NCBI GenBank assembly: GCA_965153455.1
Contig: OZ234497.1
Location: 17,601,872 to 17,665,871, forward strand
Reading direction: 5' to 3'
Origin: Sphagnum compactum
Lineage: Eukaryota > Bryophyta > Sphagnopsida > Sphagnales
Length of the DNA stretch: 64,000 bases
The translations under genes and the position numbers were made by a program. The notes below the pieces were generated by a model that had not been told where the DNA came from, searched no databases, and worked only from the letters and a program-made list of their open reading frames with translations. Shown piece after piece: positions 36,142 to 49,019 of the stretch. Every line of letters starts with the position of its first letter. Position 1 is the stretch's first letter.

Positions 36142-37285
36142 ATTTTGATTTATTTTAAAGGATTTTTTGGAAGATTAGATATATTTTTTGCATGGTGAAA
36201 TAGTATTTGAGTTTCCATAATTCTTCTTCTTTTGCCTTAAGATAATACTTTTTAATGTAAATGGCAAGGCAGGCCACAGTGTCACTGACACACCCCTTGT
36301 TTAGAAAATAGGTCAATTTCTTAGAAAGAAAACTGGAAGGCTAACAAACTCATGACTTTTATGAAAGGGATGTTTATATTTACTCGTGAAAGGTTGTTTT
36401 ACCCTACTTGATTTCTATGGATAAAAGATGGTTTTGTAAAAACATCTTGGAACCCACCTAATACGCACCCACCCATGAGTATGCAAATGAGTCAATTTTT
36501 CTAAATGTTCTACCTAGAAACCCCTTAAGGGGTTTTTTGAAACAAAAGAAAACAAGCTTCATTGTGAAAAGAAAAAGGAAGAAAACCCAATGAATATACT
36601 CAAAGGAATCAAGTCCAACACTGAATGAAATTTACCACCTAATGACACACAACCTAGGTAATTGGTAGCACCATCTAATTATAAGACCTTCATGAAAGCA
36701 AAAAGCTCACATATAATGGGAAAGAAATATCATGTGGTCACTAGCTTGGAAAGCAAGGGGACCAAATGTAGCAAAGCTTATAATCCCATCCTCCAAGCCT
36801 TGCTGAACATTTCATGATATTGCATATCATGTTCATTTAGTGCAAATGTTGGATCATGAAATTGAAACAATTCTCTTCCAACATTGCCACCAATTTCATC
36901 TCTTGCCTCTTATGTTTACATTAATTATTTATCTTTCCATTAATTAGATGATGGGTGCCTCCCAAGTTCAACTTTTCTTTTTTCTAATGGACCATTTTGA
37001 TTGGTTGATGCGTATAAAAACTAAACCTTTGGAGCCTCCCCAAAAGATGCAATGCTTGCCCTTTGACCCACATCTATAGGTGAATAGATAACAACTTTCA
37101 AGGAAAACATATGGGATAAAAGTGTGGTGCTATTTGGAACATCTTGGAGAACACCTTGAGAACTTGATGGGCACACATGGGGAACAAAAGAAAATCAAAA
37201 ATTCCTTGTATTTGTAAATTGTGGACATATTCCCTGAATTTATCCAAAGTCTATGGCGTCAAGCCATGTATATTTGTGTGCCCTA
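36142..37285. other. AT-rich stretch, nothing recognised
   Basis: No gene, repeat or RNA recognised. Confidence 0.4.
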
Positions 37286-38637
37286 ATTTTTTGAGATATG
37301 AAAAAACACATAATCTACCAAAGATTCAACAAGTTAGCGCAGCTTTTTCCTTCCCTTACAAAATATAGGTCTAATTGGACTCCCTTGGAAATGTTCTGTA
37401 CTACCCATGAGGCACTGTGATTTGGAGCTCAACCCCACCTTTCATTGGCAGGAAAGCAAATGTGTTCTCACCATATGCAGCATGTAAACCAATAGGACCC
37501 TATATTGGTCAAGTTTGGAGTGTTTGACAAAACGACTATAAGCAAGTTAGTGTCAATGATTCTAAAATTTGTGGAAAGTTATGGTTATTTAAAATGAATA
37601 TTATCTTTGGTGACTAATTACTTGTGTTTCAGGCAATTGCCTTCCTATACTTCAAGCAATTATATCAGAAATGTTGTGTGATGGAACATGACCCCAAACA
37701 CATAATGTGAATTTTGCAGTGTCCAAGAGATGTTATTGGTTATAAATGTAAGTTAGGAAACTACTGTGCTATTATATTGTTGGCATGTAATGTAACTATA
37801 CATATGGCCATATATAAAGCTCTTCAGTTTTATTGTACTCTTCAATTTGAACAGTACCAATAGTTTAAAAAACAATATGGAACATAATGTTGTGGGATGG
37901 GGCAGGCTCACATGCATTTATTTGTCATGCAAAGTAGAGGAGTTCCATGTATCTGCATAGGAACTGGGCAAGGGCATTTAGCAAGACCCCCAAGTTGTGC
38001 TAAAAAATGAACTAATTATTTTCTAGGTGAATGTTTATGTTTGTACAATTGTATCTTTTTGTTGTGCCTCTTGTTAGGTGCTAGATGACATCATGACTGT
38101 ATCTTCTTGTTGCTTCTGGGAATGTGACAATTTAGGATGCAAATTCTTATATGATTGTTTTCCCTAGGTCTTGAGCACATCATTATATGTTTATCAACCC
38201 CCACTATTGGAATGAAATTAAGTTAATGAAACCATGATGAAGGTGATGGTCTGATATTTTGTGAATGACATTCACATGGTTATGACACACTTATTTTTAT
38301 CATGTTTATTTTGGTTTGGCCATGAGTGACACAAAGTGGTTGCCTTCAAAATATTTTATTGGATTTCCTTCTGCAATTTCATCGATAATTTTGTTTTATC
38401 CTTTATGTTTGTTTGGATAGCAAAGCCCACCTTGTCAGATACAAAAATATTATTGCAATTGCAATTTTCATGTCTTATAGATTTGAAAGATTGTGGAGTG
38501 TTATGATGGGTGGAGACTTTTATTGGCGGGGCATGCCAATGCTGAAGTTTACACATTGTCATATGCAGGGCTTAGATTTTGAACTTATTGTTTATACACC
38601 TTACCATTTAATGGATGGTTTTATCTATGATGTAGAG
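37286..38637 (+). pseudogene. CYCH: cyclin H pseudogene with introns retained
   Basis: Three separated blocks match plant cyclin H in order. Near 37290-37371: FLRYEKTHNLPKIQQVSAAF then SFPYKI, ending in TAG where the family has KIQ, directly before a gt. At 37633-37706, between tttcag and gtgaat: AIAFLYFKQLYQKCCVMEHD followed by PKHIM. At 38569-38637, between atgcag and gtgagg: GLDFELIVYTPY then HLMDGFIYDVE. Cyclin H activates CDK-activating kinase in TFIIH. The exon for the LTCIYLACKVEE region cannot be found intact and the C-terminal exons are not seen nearby. Retained splice borders show this is not a processed retrocopy. The stop makes a working product unlikely. Confidence 0.7.
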
Positions 38638-41385
38638 GTGAGGAACCGGCTTCTCTCAATTCTCACTTTTTTTTTAATTATCCATGGAGGTTTAAGGTTT
38701 ATCATAGCAAAGCATGAAGTTGGCATGTGTGACCTAGGACATGAATTTTTGAAACCTAAATATAAATCTCATTTGCCTTCTTGAAGCTGGGGAGCCCCCC
38801 TACTTTTACTGTTGTTACTGTTTGTATCCAAAATCAATGATCAGGTGGAGAGGTATGGAATCTACTACATGAACATGCCTATGGAACAGATTATAGAAAT
38901 GTACCCTTTGTCATACTAGAGTAAGGAAGATTATTTTGCCTAAATATTCAATACAATTTAGGGTTGTATTATCTTGCCTAATATAGCTAGTAAATCCCTA
39001 AAGTCGGACTTACAACATTGCCCTTCTTCTATATCTGGTTGTTTCATGTAGACCACACCCTACACAGTTAGCTTCTTATAGACCTTAAGGAAAAATTAAT
39101 GTCTTTTGAATTTTGTGTTGTGTGTCCTTGCAAATTTTTGTGCAAAGGATGGGAGAAATTGTTGCACAAGGCTTGCAAGTACATGACTTGCATTTAAATG
39201 AATGCAAAATTCTACTGCATACCATGGCTTTTTGTTGCAAGGATATGGGTTGTAGCTGCCACAAGGCCTTAAATCCATAAGGTAATGATGCCTGACATGT
39301 TTCTAACTATTAAAATTGATTGATGGGTTTTTTGGATGGAGAATTGGCAAATCTGGAATTGTTGCTACTGTTGTGTTTTTCAATATGTGGGCTACAGATT
39401 GTAATTTATAAAAGGCTTGTATTGATTGTTTTGGTGTAACGCAAATAGCAAGGTGAAGACAAGAATGGTGGAGGAGAATGGGTTTGAGCCAAGTTCAAAT
39501 GATGCAAAGCTTCCTACAAAGGGGCTTGAGAAGCATGGATCATCCTTGTGGAAAAAACTTTCAATGTGTTTACTATTATAAACTATCATTGGTCCTTGTA
39601 AGTTTGGGTTTCATGGTGACAAAAAACCAGTAAGTTGCTTGTGAAGGCTAACAATAACACGATGTACTAAATTCAGGCATATTTATGGTCTCACTTGCCA
39701 TGTGTAAATTGGTTTTTTCTTTGTAGATTGTTTTATAAAAAACTAATTGCAAGAGGTTGTAATCATGGTGCTGGATGTTTTTTATGCAAAATGTATTTAT
39801 GTTCGTTTCTATGTACTAAAAACAATTGCAAAGGTTCCATACTTTGGTAAGTTGTGTGATAACTCAACTATTTAATATAAAGTTGACTAGTAACTTGGCA
39901 TATACATATACAAATGGGCTGAAACTTTTTGTTGTCTCATTGATTAATGAGGGACAATTTTGGTGGGGCTCATGGAAAACTAATTTTAAGAATATCTTTT
40001 GTGGTGTCTTGCCCATTTGTAAACATGCTTCTAAGTTTGTCATAACTAGGTACAAATTTTCCTTCTCCATTTTTGCATTGGCATCCAATGACCTACTAAT
40101 CTTGAATGTTGCAAATGTAATGTCAACCAATGTGAAGCGGTGTTGAGTGGGCATTTTATTAGTAGTTAACTTCCATAAATGTCATGCAAATAGGCACCAA
40201 TTTTGAATTTTGAAAATTCACCTTTGAAGTTTGTTCTTCTGAAACCTTTGACTAGTAAAACATGTTGTAGCCTTTGTGTCCATGCTGCATATGTACAAGA
40301 GTTTTGGTTGGTGGAGGCATGTAGACTACTTGAAAGTTCATTTTGCAAAGTACTAGAATGAACTACATCACCTCTTGACTATGGAGGTTTGGAATACTTT
40401 GTTTTCTTAGTCAATGTGGAGTGTGGTTATATGATTGTGATTCCCATTCTTTGTTAGCATATGTAGCCAAAAGGGTTATTTTTCTACATTTTGACAAAGA
40501 AGAATACTATGTGGACCCCTTGCCAATCAACATGATAACCAGACATTTAATAAGATGTTTTTTTGGTTAAAGAATCCAAATGAACCTCATAAAACTGCAA
40601 ATGTTTAAGAAAAATTTCTATCATCTCACTGATACAAGCATTGGGTGGAGATGAAAGGTGGGTTGATCAATTTTTTGCACGACATATAACAATTGTTTAT
40701 TATTTCATGACTGTGTGAATGTATTTGATCAGCCTTCGAATGGCATGTGAGATTTTTTTCATTCCTTCCATTCTAGTTTGAGCAATTTCTTATCCCATAA
40801 CCATTCATATATATTCCCCCTCTTTCTATAAGGTAGTTAACATCTTTGAGGTTTTTTTTAGTTTCCTTGTCCAGTGGTCTAACAATGATTAATCATTGTG
40901 ATATGAAAATGTTGGTAGATTATTTCTTAGAGTGTGTAGAAATACATGCATTCCATTAATATGGTGATTTCATAAATCAACATGGTGGCAAGCTTTCAAC
41001 ACAATGTTCTAGGGATACCCTAGAAACCTCATTCTTAGGTATATGTTTGGAAATAGTATGGTTTGTCCAGCACATGAGTAGGCATGTTGTTGGAATCCAG
41101 TGTCATAATGACATCATCTTTTCCCATACTTATTTTTGTCCAAGGTGAATATGATTGCATTTCTTTTGGATTATGACACTAAACATTATTGTTGCAAAAT
41201 ATTTGAAAGAATGAACTTTCACATTGGGAACCTTGGATTACAAATCTAGATCCACATGAAGTAGGTAGTGAAACATCGTGTTGCTTGTGTTTTATGCTAG
41301 TTTAGTCACAATTAGGGTTTTGAAACCATTGATGGAATGTGGGTTGCAAATATTTATTACTCGTTCTCACAAAAAATGCACAAAG
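38638..41385. other. AT-rich stretch without recognised gene
   Basis: No further cyclin H exon or other family recognised. The ORF at 39826-40146 has no resemblance I can name. Confidence 0.4.
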
Positions 41386-41557
41386 GTTAAATGAACTAGA
41401 GATATTTGCTTTTGGTCTCGCTACATCATTCCATGATTTTGATCACCCCGGTTTCAACAATTCATTTCTAATTGCTACAAATGATTTTATTACACTTCGG
41501 TACAATGATAAAGTTGTGCTGGAAAGTCATCATGTTGTTACCTTCTTAACCATGAAG
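41386..41557 (+). pseudogene. single exon of a class I cyclic-nucleotide phosphodiesterase
   Basis: The frame reads LNELEIFAFGLATSF, HDFDHPGFNNSFLIATNDF and RYNDKVVLESHHVVTFLTM, ending at a gtagga donor. HDFDHPGFNNSF satisfies the PDEase I signature (H-D-x-x-H-x-G-x-x-N), and YND-VLE-HH is the next conserved block. The enzyme class hydrolyses cAMP or cGMP using two metal ions held by such His/Asp residues. An acceptor-like ag precedes 41386. No other PDE exon (neither the upstream HN..HA motif nor the downstream D-A helix) was found nearby, and a repeat starts about 30 bp downstream. It is most likely a fragment; a living gene with very large introns is not excluded. Confidence 0.75.
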
Positions 41558-41589
41558 GTAGGAACATGTCGTTCTTAGCTTAAGTTTTG

Positions 41590-42720
41590 TCAATTGATTT
41601 GAGTCTATTTGACGCACCCCCAAGCTTTTTGATCGACTCAAATGTGAGTTTGGAATGAAACATCGGAAGAGTAAGGAGTTGGGGCACGCTCCCTGGCTCG
41701 CAGCATTTTGGGGGTAAAGGGGCATGCTGGAGCTCCAGGATGGGACTAGGAAGAATGACAAGCACTTAATCACTCACATGGATGTGCACAAAACCAAACA
41801 ACAAGTTGGTTAGTGCATAGTCAAAGCACTTTTGGTGCTAGGACGAGCCACGAGCAAAGTCGGATTCACAAGACTCACCACGGCCCGGACTTGGGGGAAG
41901 CCACCACCTTCCCCCTTATAATATGTTTTATGCCTCTCCACGAAGCCCACATCCAAATGGCATTTTGTCCCGGGACTCCCAAATGGGAGTCCCGAAATTT
42001 CCAATGTTGGGACTCCCGCAACTTTGGGGCCCCATAACTTTGCGTGCAGACCTTCGATTGAGATGAATTTTAAAGAAAAGTTGTAGCCTTCTTCAAGAGC
42101 TTTTCAACAGTATGTCGCACACCATCTAAACACAAGGAAATTGGGCCGATTCTTGACTTTTAGTGGTCGGGAGTCAAATGGCCAATTTAACTCCCGGCCC
42201 TTCTTTTGGCCATAACTTGTGTTTCAAATGTCCAAATGGGTCATGCGAGCCCATTTTAGACATCTATGTTCCAAGAGCTTTCCAATGATATAACGAACTT
42301 TGCAATCCAATGATTTTTTATTCTTGCAATCGCCTTCTGAAAATTCGGGAGTCCACCGGGACTCCAACTCCCAAAGTGGAAACTCCCTTGGGAGTGTGAG
42401 GGTTCATTCCCTCACATTCTCTTACACTCCCGGGAGCATGCGGTGTGACTCATGGGCTTCCCTCTTGACCCGCAACCTTGTTAGCCCTTGCCTTGATCGC
42501 GAGCCCAAAGCTAGGGTTGCGACACTATTGTTGCGTCTTAGGCTATACAGAGCCCTTGGAGTTGAAATAAAGTATGTCAACTTTATCTTTGAGTTATGCC
42601 ATAAACAGATCATGCACTTTTCTTTGTTGAATGAAAATCATTCTTTGAAATTTGCACTCGTTGTAGGAGATTCTATAAACATAATTATTTGTAGAGCCCA
42701 TTGAATTTGTTGCATGTCAT
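41590..42720 (-). mobile_element. dispersed GC-richer repeat R2, copy A (LTR-like)
   Basis: Reverse-complement similarity to 49020-49890, with shared blocks around ggagttggggca, acgcacccccaa/tacacccccaa and gaaaagctctt. This copy is more GC-rich than its surroundings and rich in gggactcccg-type sequences, including a perfect hairpin at about 41973-41996 (11-bp arms, 2-nt loop). No coding region. It may be a solo LTR or another non-coding element; ends not defined. Confidence 0.6.
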
Positions 42721-43394
42721 GTATGTGTCCTTTGGAATATGTGTTTGCTGAAATTTTGACATGCAACAATGTTGTAATTCATCAATGTTGTAGGTCCAAA
42801 TAGAGCGCAATACATATCATTTGTTGGACTATGCAAAGTGTTGTCAAATGATGCATTGGGTTTCTAGAGAATGTCATGCAACCACCCCTTAAATATGGCC
42901 AAATTTACAGTCCTCTTACTAGAAACTAGGACCTCAACTTTCAATAGAAGCTTAACCTTGTGTTCTTTCACACCTTGTTGTGTGGATCAATCATTAACAT
43001 TAAGCAATCATGTAGGGGCAAGAGATAGTGAACATGATTGGCTCATTAAATGAGACACTTCAACAACATTTTCGCAAGTTAGTGATCTCATGTATTTCGG
43101 CCACAAATATGGGCTTGCATGTTGAAATCCTTGGTCATTTTACAACAAGGCTTGGAGACTCTGGCCCTTTTGAACTTTCAGTTCCATATGTGCCACTAAA
43201 AGCAAAGCCACATGAGAAGGATGGTTCCATTATTTCACCAAAGTCTGCTCAACTTGCAAGTAGAATTCACCTTCTAACATAAGGATGTTCATAATATCGG
43301 TAATTGAACTGTTTCTACAAATTTTGGGAGTTTTTCTTATTTTCATCAGGAAAAAGGATATTTCACTAAATCTTTTTTTCTATAAAGTCAACAC
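42721..43394. other. stretch with one unassigned ORF
   Basis: The ORF at 43028-43282 (LHVEILGHFTTRLGDSGPFE; SVPYVPLKAKPHEKDGS) has protein-like composition but no family I recognise. Confidence 0.35.
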
Positions 43395-43811
43395 ATGGTG
43401 CAAAAAAGTGTTTTTGGGAGGAAATCGGGAATGGCAATGGAAGAGGATCCCATAGTGCAGGAATTAGAGGTTGGCTCTGAACAAAAGGATCGCTTAGAGA
43501 AGGTATTTGCCAATCTAAAAGTCCAAAGAAGAGTAATAATGGACATTACCATGGAATGGAAAGACTTCAAATATTACTTTGTAGATCTTGACCGGAGTTT
43601 GCAATAGCAATTCCATGATCTGATTGTCAAGGAAGAGGCCTTTGAGAGCAAGATCAAGCAACTGCAAAGAAACCTTGACAAGAAGGAAAAAGATGTGTTT
43701 GCTAAAGAGCAAGCCATGTTTTCTAGGGTACAAAAACAAAAAGATTCTACCACTGCTTCCTTGTTTGAACCATTCCATGTGGCTTTTGAAGAGTTGTTTG
43801 TCACACGGTAG
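43395..43811 (+). pseudogene. FRIGIDA-like protein fragment with an internal stop
   Basis: One frame runs 139 codons, interrupted only by a TAG at 43605-43607. It reads RLEKVFANLKVQRRVIMDIT, MEWKDFKYYFVDLDRSLQ, stop, QFHDLIVKEEAFESKIKQL, KKEKDVFAKEQAMFSRVQKQ and KDSTTASLFE. This is the order of the N-terminal coiled coil of plant FRIGIDA-like proteins (W-ELE-HF-S-EKSL ... KEKEFE ... KEQA--RVQ-QKDAA). The family's central globular domain is absent downstream. Truncation plus the stop suggest a pseudogene fragment. Confidence 0.65.
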
Positions 43812-46404
43812 TGGTGCTTTATGTGTCTAATTTTCTTGAACAGACTTGGTCTTAATGAATAAACCCATTGTTGCTAAATGTTTAGCAAATGGTGATTATG
43901 ATCACAAATATATCAGGAAAAATGTTCCCTACATTTGCATATTTCTTGAATCCACCCTTGGGAATTGAACCAGTTATATGTGTTATGAATGATTATTTTC
44001 ACATCTGTACAACTCTAGCTTGGAGTCTACCTTGGTGTCTTGTTAATTTTTGTAGAATTTTACAGCTTGCTAAATATTGAATTTCCCAATAGTTTCCATT
44101 CGATTAATCTAGAGTTTTTTCCCCTGATCATGGGGTTCTAATTATACATAGTGTTTTTTTTGTGACAATATTTCGCATCTTAACAAAAACAATTCAAGAA
44201 AAAAAATTAATTAATGGATTTGAAGGTTTTTTTTGCCATTTTTTGAAAAATAATAGAATAAGTTTTTTTGACAATTGTAACAGAACTGCTAAAACTATTC
44301 TCCATCTAAAACTATTGCCATTTAATGTTAAATCTTTTTGGGGATCCTAGCTAGTGAACTTGCTTTAGAATTTTAAAACACCTTAATTACAATATATTTG
44401 GTAATGTTTTATGTAATGATATTTTGTAGAAGTTTTTTTGAAAGGACATATTAAGTATCAACATACATTTTATGTGACATATAATTGAAAAATAATGTTT
44501 AAAAAATGATTTTCTGATAGAGTGTAATTGTGACAAATGGAACATTACCAACCTTATGATTGTAGTTGGAATGCTCAAAATGAATTATATGATAAGTGTA
44601 TTAATTATTTTGAAAATGTGATTTTTAACATAATTTTATTTGGTCATTTAATGAATTTTTATTCATTTTTTATCCATTTTATTTACAATCATTTCATATA
44701 TTGATTTTGCGTCATTGGCAACCATCCCAAGAAGGATTAAGCATTAAATGGAGATAAGCTTTTAAAATCTATCTAAATACTTTTTAAACTAGTTTTTAAA
44801 TGCTACCAAATTAAAATCAAAGTCCAAATGTGGTGAATTTGTTTTTCAAAATTTGAAATTATTAAAAGGAATATTGTGAGAAAACATTCCCTTTTATTTT
44901 TATTTTTTTCATTTTGGTGAAATTTTCACACAAAAAGAAAACAATAGTTGCACATAAGTTTTTACAATTTCATTTAAGATATTTTATTCAGATTATTTAT
45001 TTGTTTTATAGTTGCATGTAAAGCTTTTAAAGACCAATGTAAGTCACATTTATTGTGGGTGTTGGTCACATGTTTAATTGATTTGGGGCGGGGTGGGGGG
45101 GTTGTGCTTAGTTTGATTGCATGTATTGTGAGGGTTGGTCACATGTTTGAAAGATTTTTTAATTTTTAATTTTCACCCAATTTTGGTCACACATATTCTG
45201 TGTGTTGGTTGCATATTTGAAATATTTTTCTTTTCTTATAGGGTTTTTCAATTTTGGTCATGTGAATGTGGATGATGGTCACATGTTTGTTTTTCTTCTT
45301 TTGTATTGTAGTTTTGTGTGTCATGCATAACTTTGATACATTAACATATTTTTGTAAATTATTGTGTAGACCACAACAAAAAAGTGAACGACAATACAAG
45401 ACAATGGATAGACACATCCCCAAAAAAACTAACACACAAATATCACATACTTGACAATGCAATGATCTTATCCTCATCATTTTTCTGCTCATGTTGGTAG
45501 ATGTTGCATTCATGGCATAACTCCACTCATGCCATCATCAATAGACATTATGCTTAAACATCATTGAATCATGTATTGCATGCAATTTTCTTTCTATTAT
45601 TGACATTCTAAATAAATTCATAAGTCCTTTCATGCAAAAACCTACATTTTTTCCAATTTATGCATTGATGTATATATAAAAACAATTGCTTCATTTTCAT
45701 AACTTTGGAAACTTTTTGCATCAATTTCTTGTCTATTATCTTTTCCATTTTTCTTATGTTTATCATTTGTGCATAGTTTGGTTTGTTGTTTGTATGATCC
45801 ATTCTATTGTTTAACAACATAAAATATCAATTTCTCTATACAAAACCTTGGTAATTATATCATCATCTTAGTTCTTGTACAATTTTTCAATGGCTTCAAG
45901 TAGATATGTTTCTTAGGTTTGAGTACTAGATGCTTTGTTTTTTTAAATGACATAGACCAATTTGTTTCTTCCCCTTATACCTTGCCAAGATTTTACTTTT
46001 ATTTTTTCTAAATAACTCACCATGGGAAATATAATAGTGTTTTGTCATTTTTATAAAAACATATATGTATTTTTCTCTTTTTTTAAGTTTTTTTTTTCTA
46101 CTACCATTTATTTACACTCACTATAAAATCACCCATGTTTAAGTTGCCTTGGCAAGCGCTTGTTATGCCAAGCATTTAGGCAACATCTACATTCAATGAA
46201 ACACCGATCTTTATCATGATTTCTTTTTTCTAACATATTATAGTTATATTGTGACATCTCCTTCAAGGCACATTCCAAATTCCACATTTACATCTTTGAT
46301 GGAGTTAAAGGTGTCAAGAAATAGAAAACAAAAATGAATTTTGGGTTGGCCAAAAATACAACCAACCAAATGACGCTCCATTGTTAATGTTTACATTAAT
46401 ATAA
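43812..46404. other. AT-rich stretch
   Basis: No gene recognised. Between about 45040 and 45290 a diverged tandem pattern built on gttggtcacatgttt recurs roughly every 75 bp. Confidence 0.45.
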
Positions 46405-46590
46405 AAAAATTAGGGGGTTCAAACTATGTTTCCTAGCAAAATGCTTATGAAAATGGGTTTTAATCATTTTATAATAAAAAATTGGAGTAGTTTTTCTTTA
46501 AGAAATATAGTCTATTTTTTAAGATTAGAAAACATACTAATGCATATTATTCAAATAATTGAAAGGTTCAAGATTTCAAATTCAAAATTT
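46405..46590 (+). repeat. dispersed repeat R3, direct copy
   Basis: Similar to the reverse complement of about 49930-50125: shared blocks gggttcaaactatgttt, agcaaaatgcttatg, and ttgaaaggttcaagatttca. Function unknown; probably part of a transposon. Confidence 0.6.
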
Positions 46591-49019
46591 TTAAAAATTA
46601 TTTATCTCAATAACACTTTCATAGAAAAGATTAGTGAAAGTGTCATACAAAGCCATTTCCAAATGACCATAGTTCCAAACCATAAACAAGAATGTTTTTT
46701 CATCCTAATAAAAATCCTTACTTAAAGAAGCAAAGAAAAGAATACAAAGAGGTTTATGTAAAGTTGTTTCACAAAACACACACAATATTCTTTAGCACAA
46801 AACACTTTACCTTTGAAGAATGTCCAACTCACATTAGAGCACATGTTTGGATTAGTGTGGGGTAGGTATATCTTTTCGCACCAAGTATTAATCGAGTATC
46901 AAACTAGGTATATGCATATATGCTCATCATGTCTTTACTTTTCAAAAACGTAGACCCCTTCTTACTTGACATTTTTTGAAAATTAACACCCACCCCCACC
47001 TCATAACCAATGATTTGAAGTTTTCAAATATTCGTAACTAGACCCAACCCAAAGATAATAACAATGTAGGGTGTCTCTCAAAAACCTAGATCAAAAACCT
47101 TTTCATACCTAGAGGAGATCATAGTTGAGTTAACCAATTGTTTTGGATTCTAGTTTTTAAAGCTTCACTGGCAACCATGACAATCACCTTCAAAACTTGT
47201 AATTGTGTTACTTTTGGATTGCAAAGAAAAATAATTCTTGCCTTGTAAGTTTGAACTATTTAAGATTGTTTGTCATAGCCTTGAAAACTCAACAAATATT
47301 CGACCTTGTATGACATTGCTAAAAACTTGACATATTTTTTTCAGGGGGTCTTCCCAAAACCTTGATGAAAGAACATGTTTGTACCCATATGGGTTTTTAT
47401 TAAAGAATCGGGCCTTATACTTGGTTAATCACATACCCTAACCCCTGGCCCCATTTCACAATCACCCCCTCTTTGGGTTTCTAAGACCCGAACCTTGGCA
47501 ATTCTTTAAATCTTTTTAAAAATAAAATAACTGAAACTAGGTGATTCTTTGAATTTTTTATTTTTAAATACCCGGACTAAATTCAAACCCAAAAAAATAC
47601 CCTTCCCATATTATTTTGGACATTCTCCATTCACCTTTGTCACCTTGAAGAAAGTTTCAAGTTATTGCCACTAAGTGTTTCGAATGCAATGAAAGACTAC
47701 ATCCACATCCTAGTTTCCACTAAAATCCTTTAACAACTTCTCTATAATTGTTGTTGTTACTTTGGATTTTGTCTACAATAAGCACTTCACATGACAATCA
47801 TTGAGAAAGATTCAAAACAAAAATTGACCTTACCCATGCATGCTTTTGGGGATCCCTAATTAGTAACCTATGGTAGTTGACAAGCATCTTGCGCTTCATC
47901 AACTATATTTTCTACGGTTCTTTTACTACATGTGTTATTACAAATGTTATTGTTACAACTACTTTTGCTAATGTAGGTGTTTTTACTGCAACAAAAATAA
48001 CACATGTTGCATATTTTATCTTCACTTTCAATTTTGTCCTTTTTAGGGTTGATGATACACATAATCAAAAAACACAAACAAAAGCATTTATAATCATTGT
48101 TAGAATGCACAATAGAAAAAACTCAAAAAAAAATAACAATTCAATTGAACCTTTTGATTCAAAAATGCATCACGAAAATTGTTAGGAAAATAACACAAGT
48201 CAACAACATCCTAAAAAGAAATGATGACATGATGTTTGAATTTGCACTTCCATGGAAATGGAAAGAGGGGAAAATAATCATCATTTAGCAACAAGCTCGT
48301 AAACACAAGCATTCAAAAATGCATAACAACATGAATTCAACAAAATATAGCATTTCAATTCAACCTATTAACTCAAAAATAAATAAATCCCACATAAGCT
48401 TACTAAAGGCTTGTTAACAAGTTTTGAATTGTTGTGCGTTTTCTAAAGATTTCAACAAATGGGAACCGATATTGAATCACATGCATGTGATAGAAGTTAA
48501 ATGTTAAAATTGTTGTCGACCATGAACATTTCAAAATTTTATAATTCAATGTCAAATGTGTAGAAAGTTACACACAATATGGGAAGCCATGACTTGTGGC
48601 AAATGGAACTTTTAAAAATCCTCCTCTAAGATTTCCTTAATTCAATATTATTGTTTCTTTAAAAAAATGAATTTTCCTAACTCTTGCATTCATTTTTTGC
48701 AATCAATCCCACAACTATCATTGTGCTATTGGATTTTGAATGGTTTGGACTTTCTGTAATGGCTCGTTTTTTTGCAATAATAGAAATAAATTATTTTGAT
48801 GGAAATCTTTACATGCACCACTTATTGTTTTCTAATTGAAATTTTGTTGATTTAAAGCTATAATTCTTTTCATTTGTTGAAAGGACTCGTCAAATAGATG
48901 TAAATAGCCAAAGATGCAAAACCTTTAAACCCCCATAAAGTTTTGACTAATTTTTTTTTCACAATGGTTGAAAAAAATTTATTAAATTTTACATTGAATG
49001 AATTATCTCGCTACAACCC
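46591..49019. other. AT-rich stretch without recognised gene
   Basis: Only short, low-complexity ORFs are present (for example 47877-48185). Confidence 0.4.
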
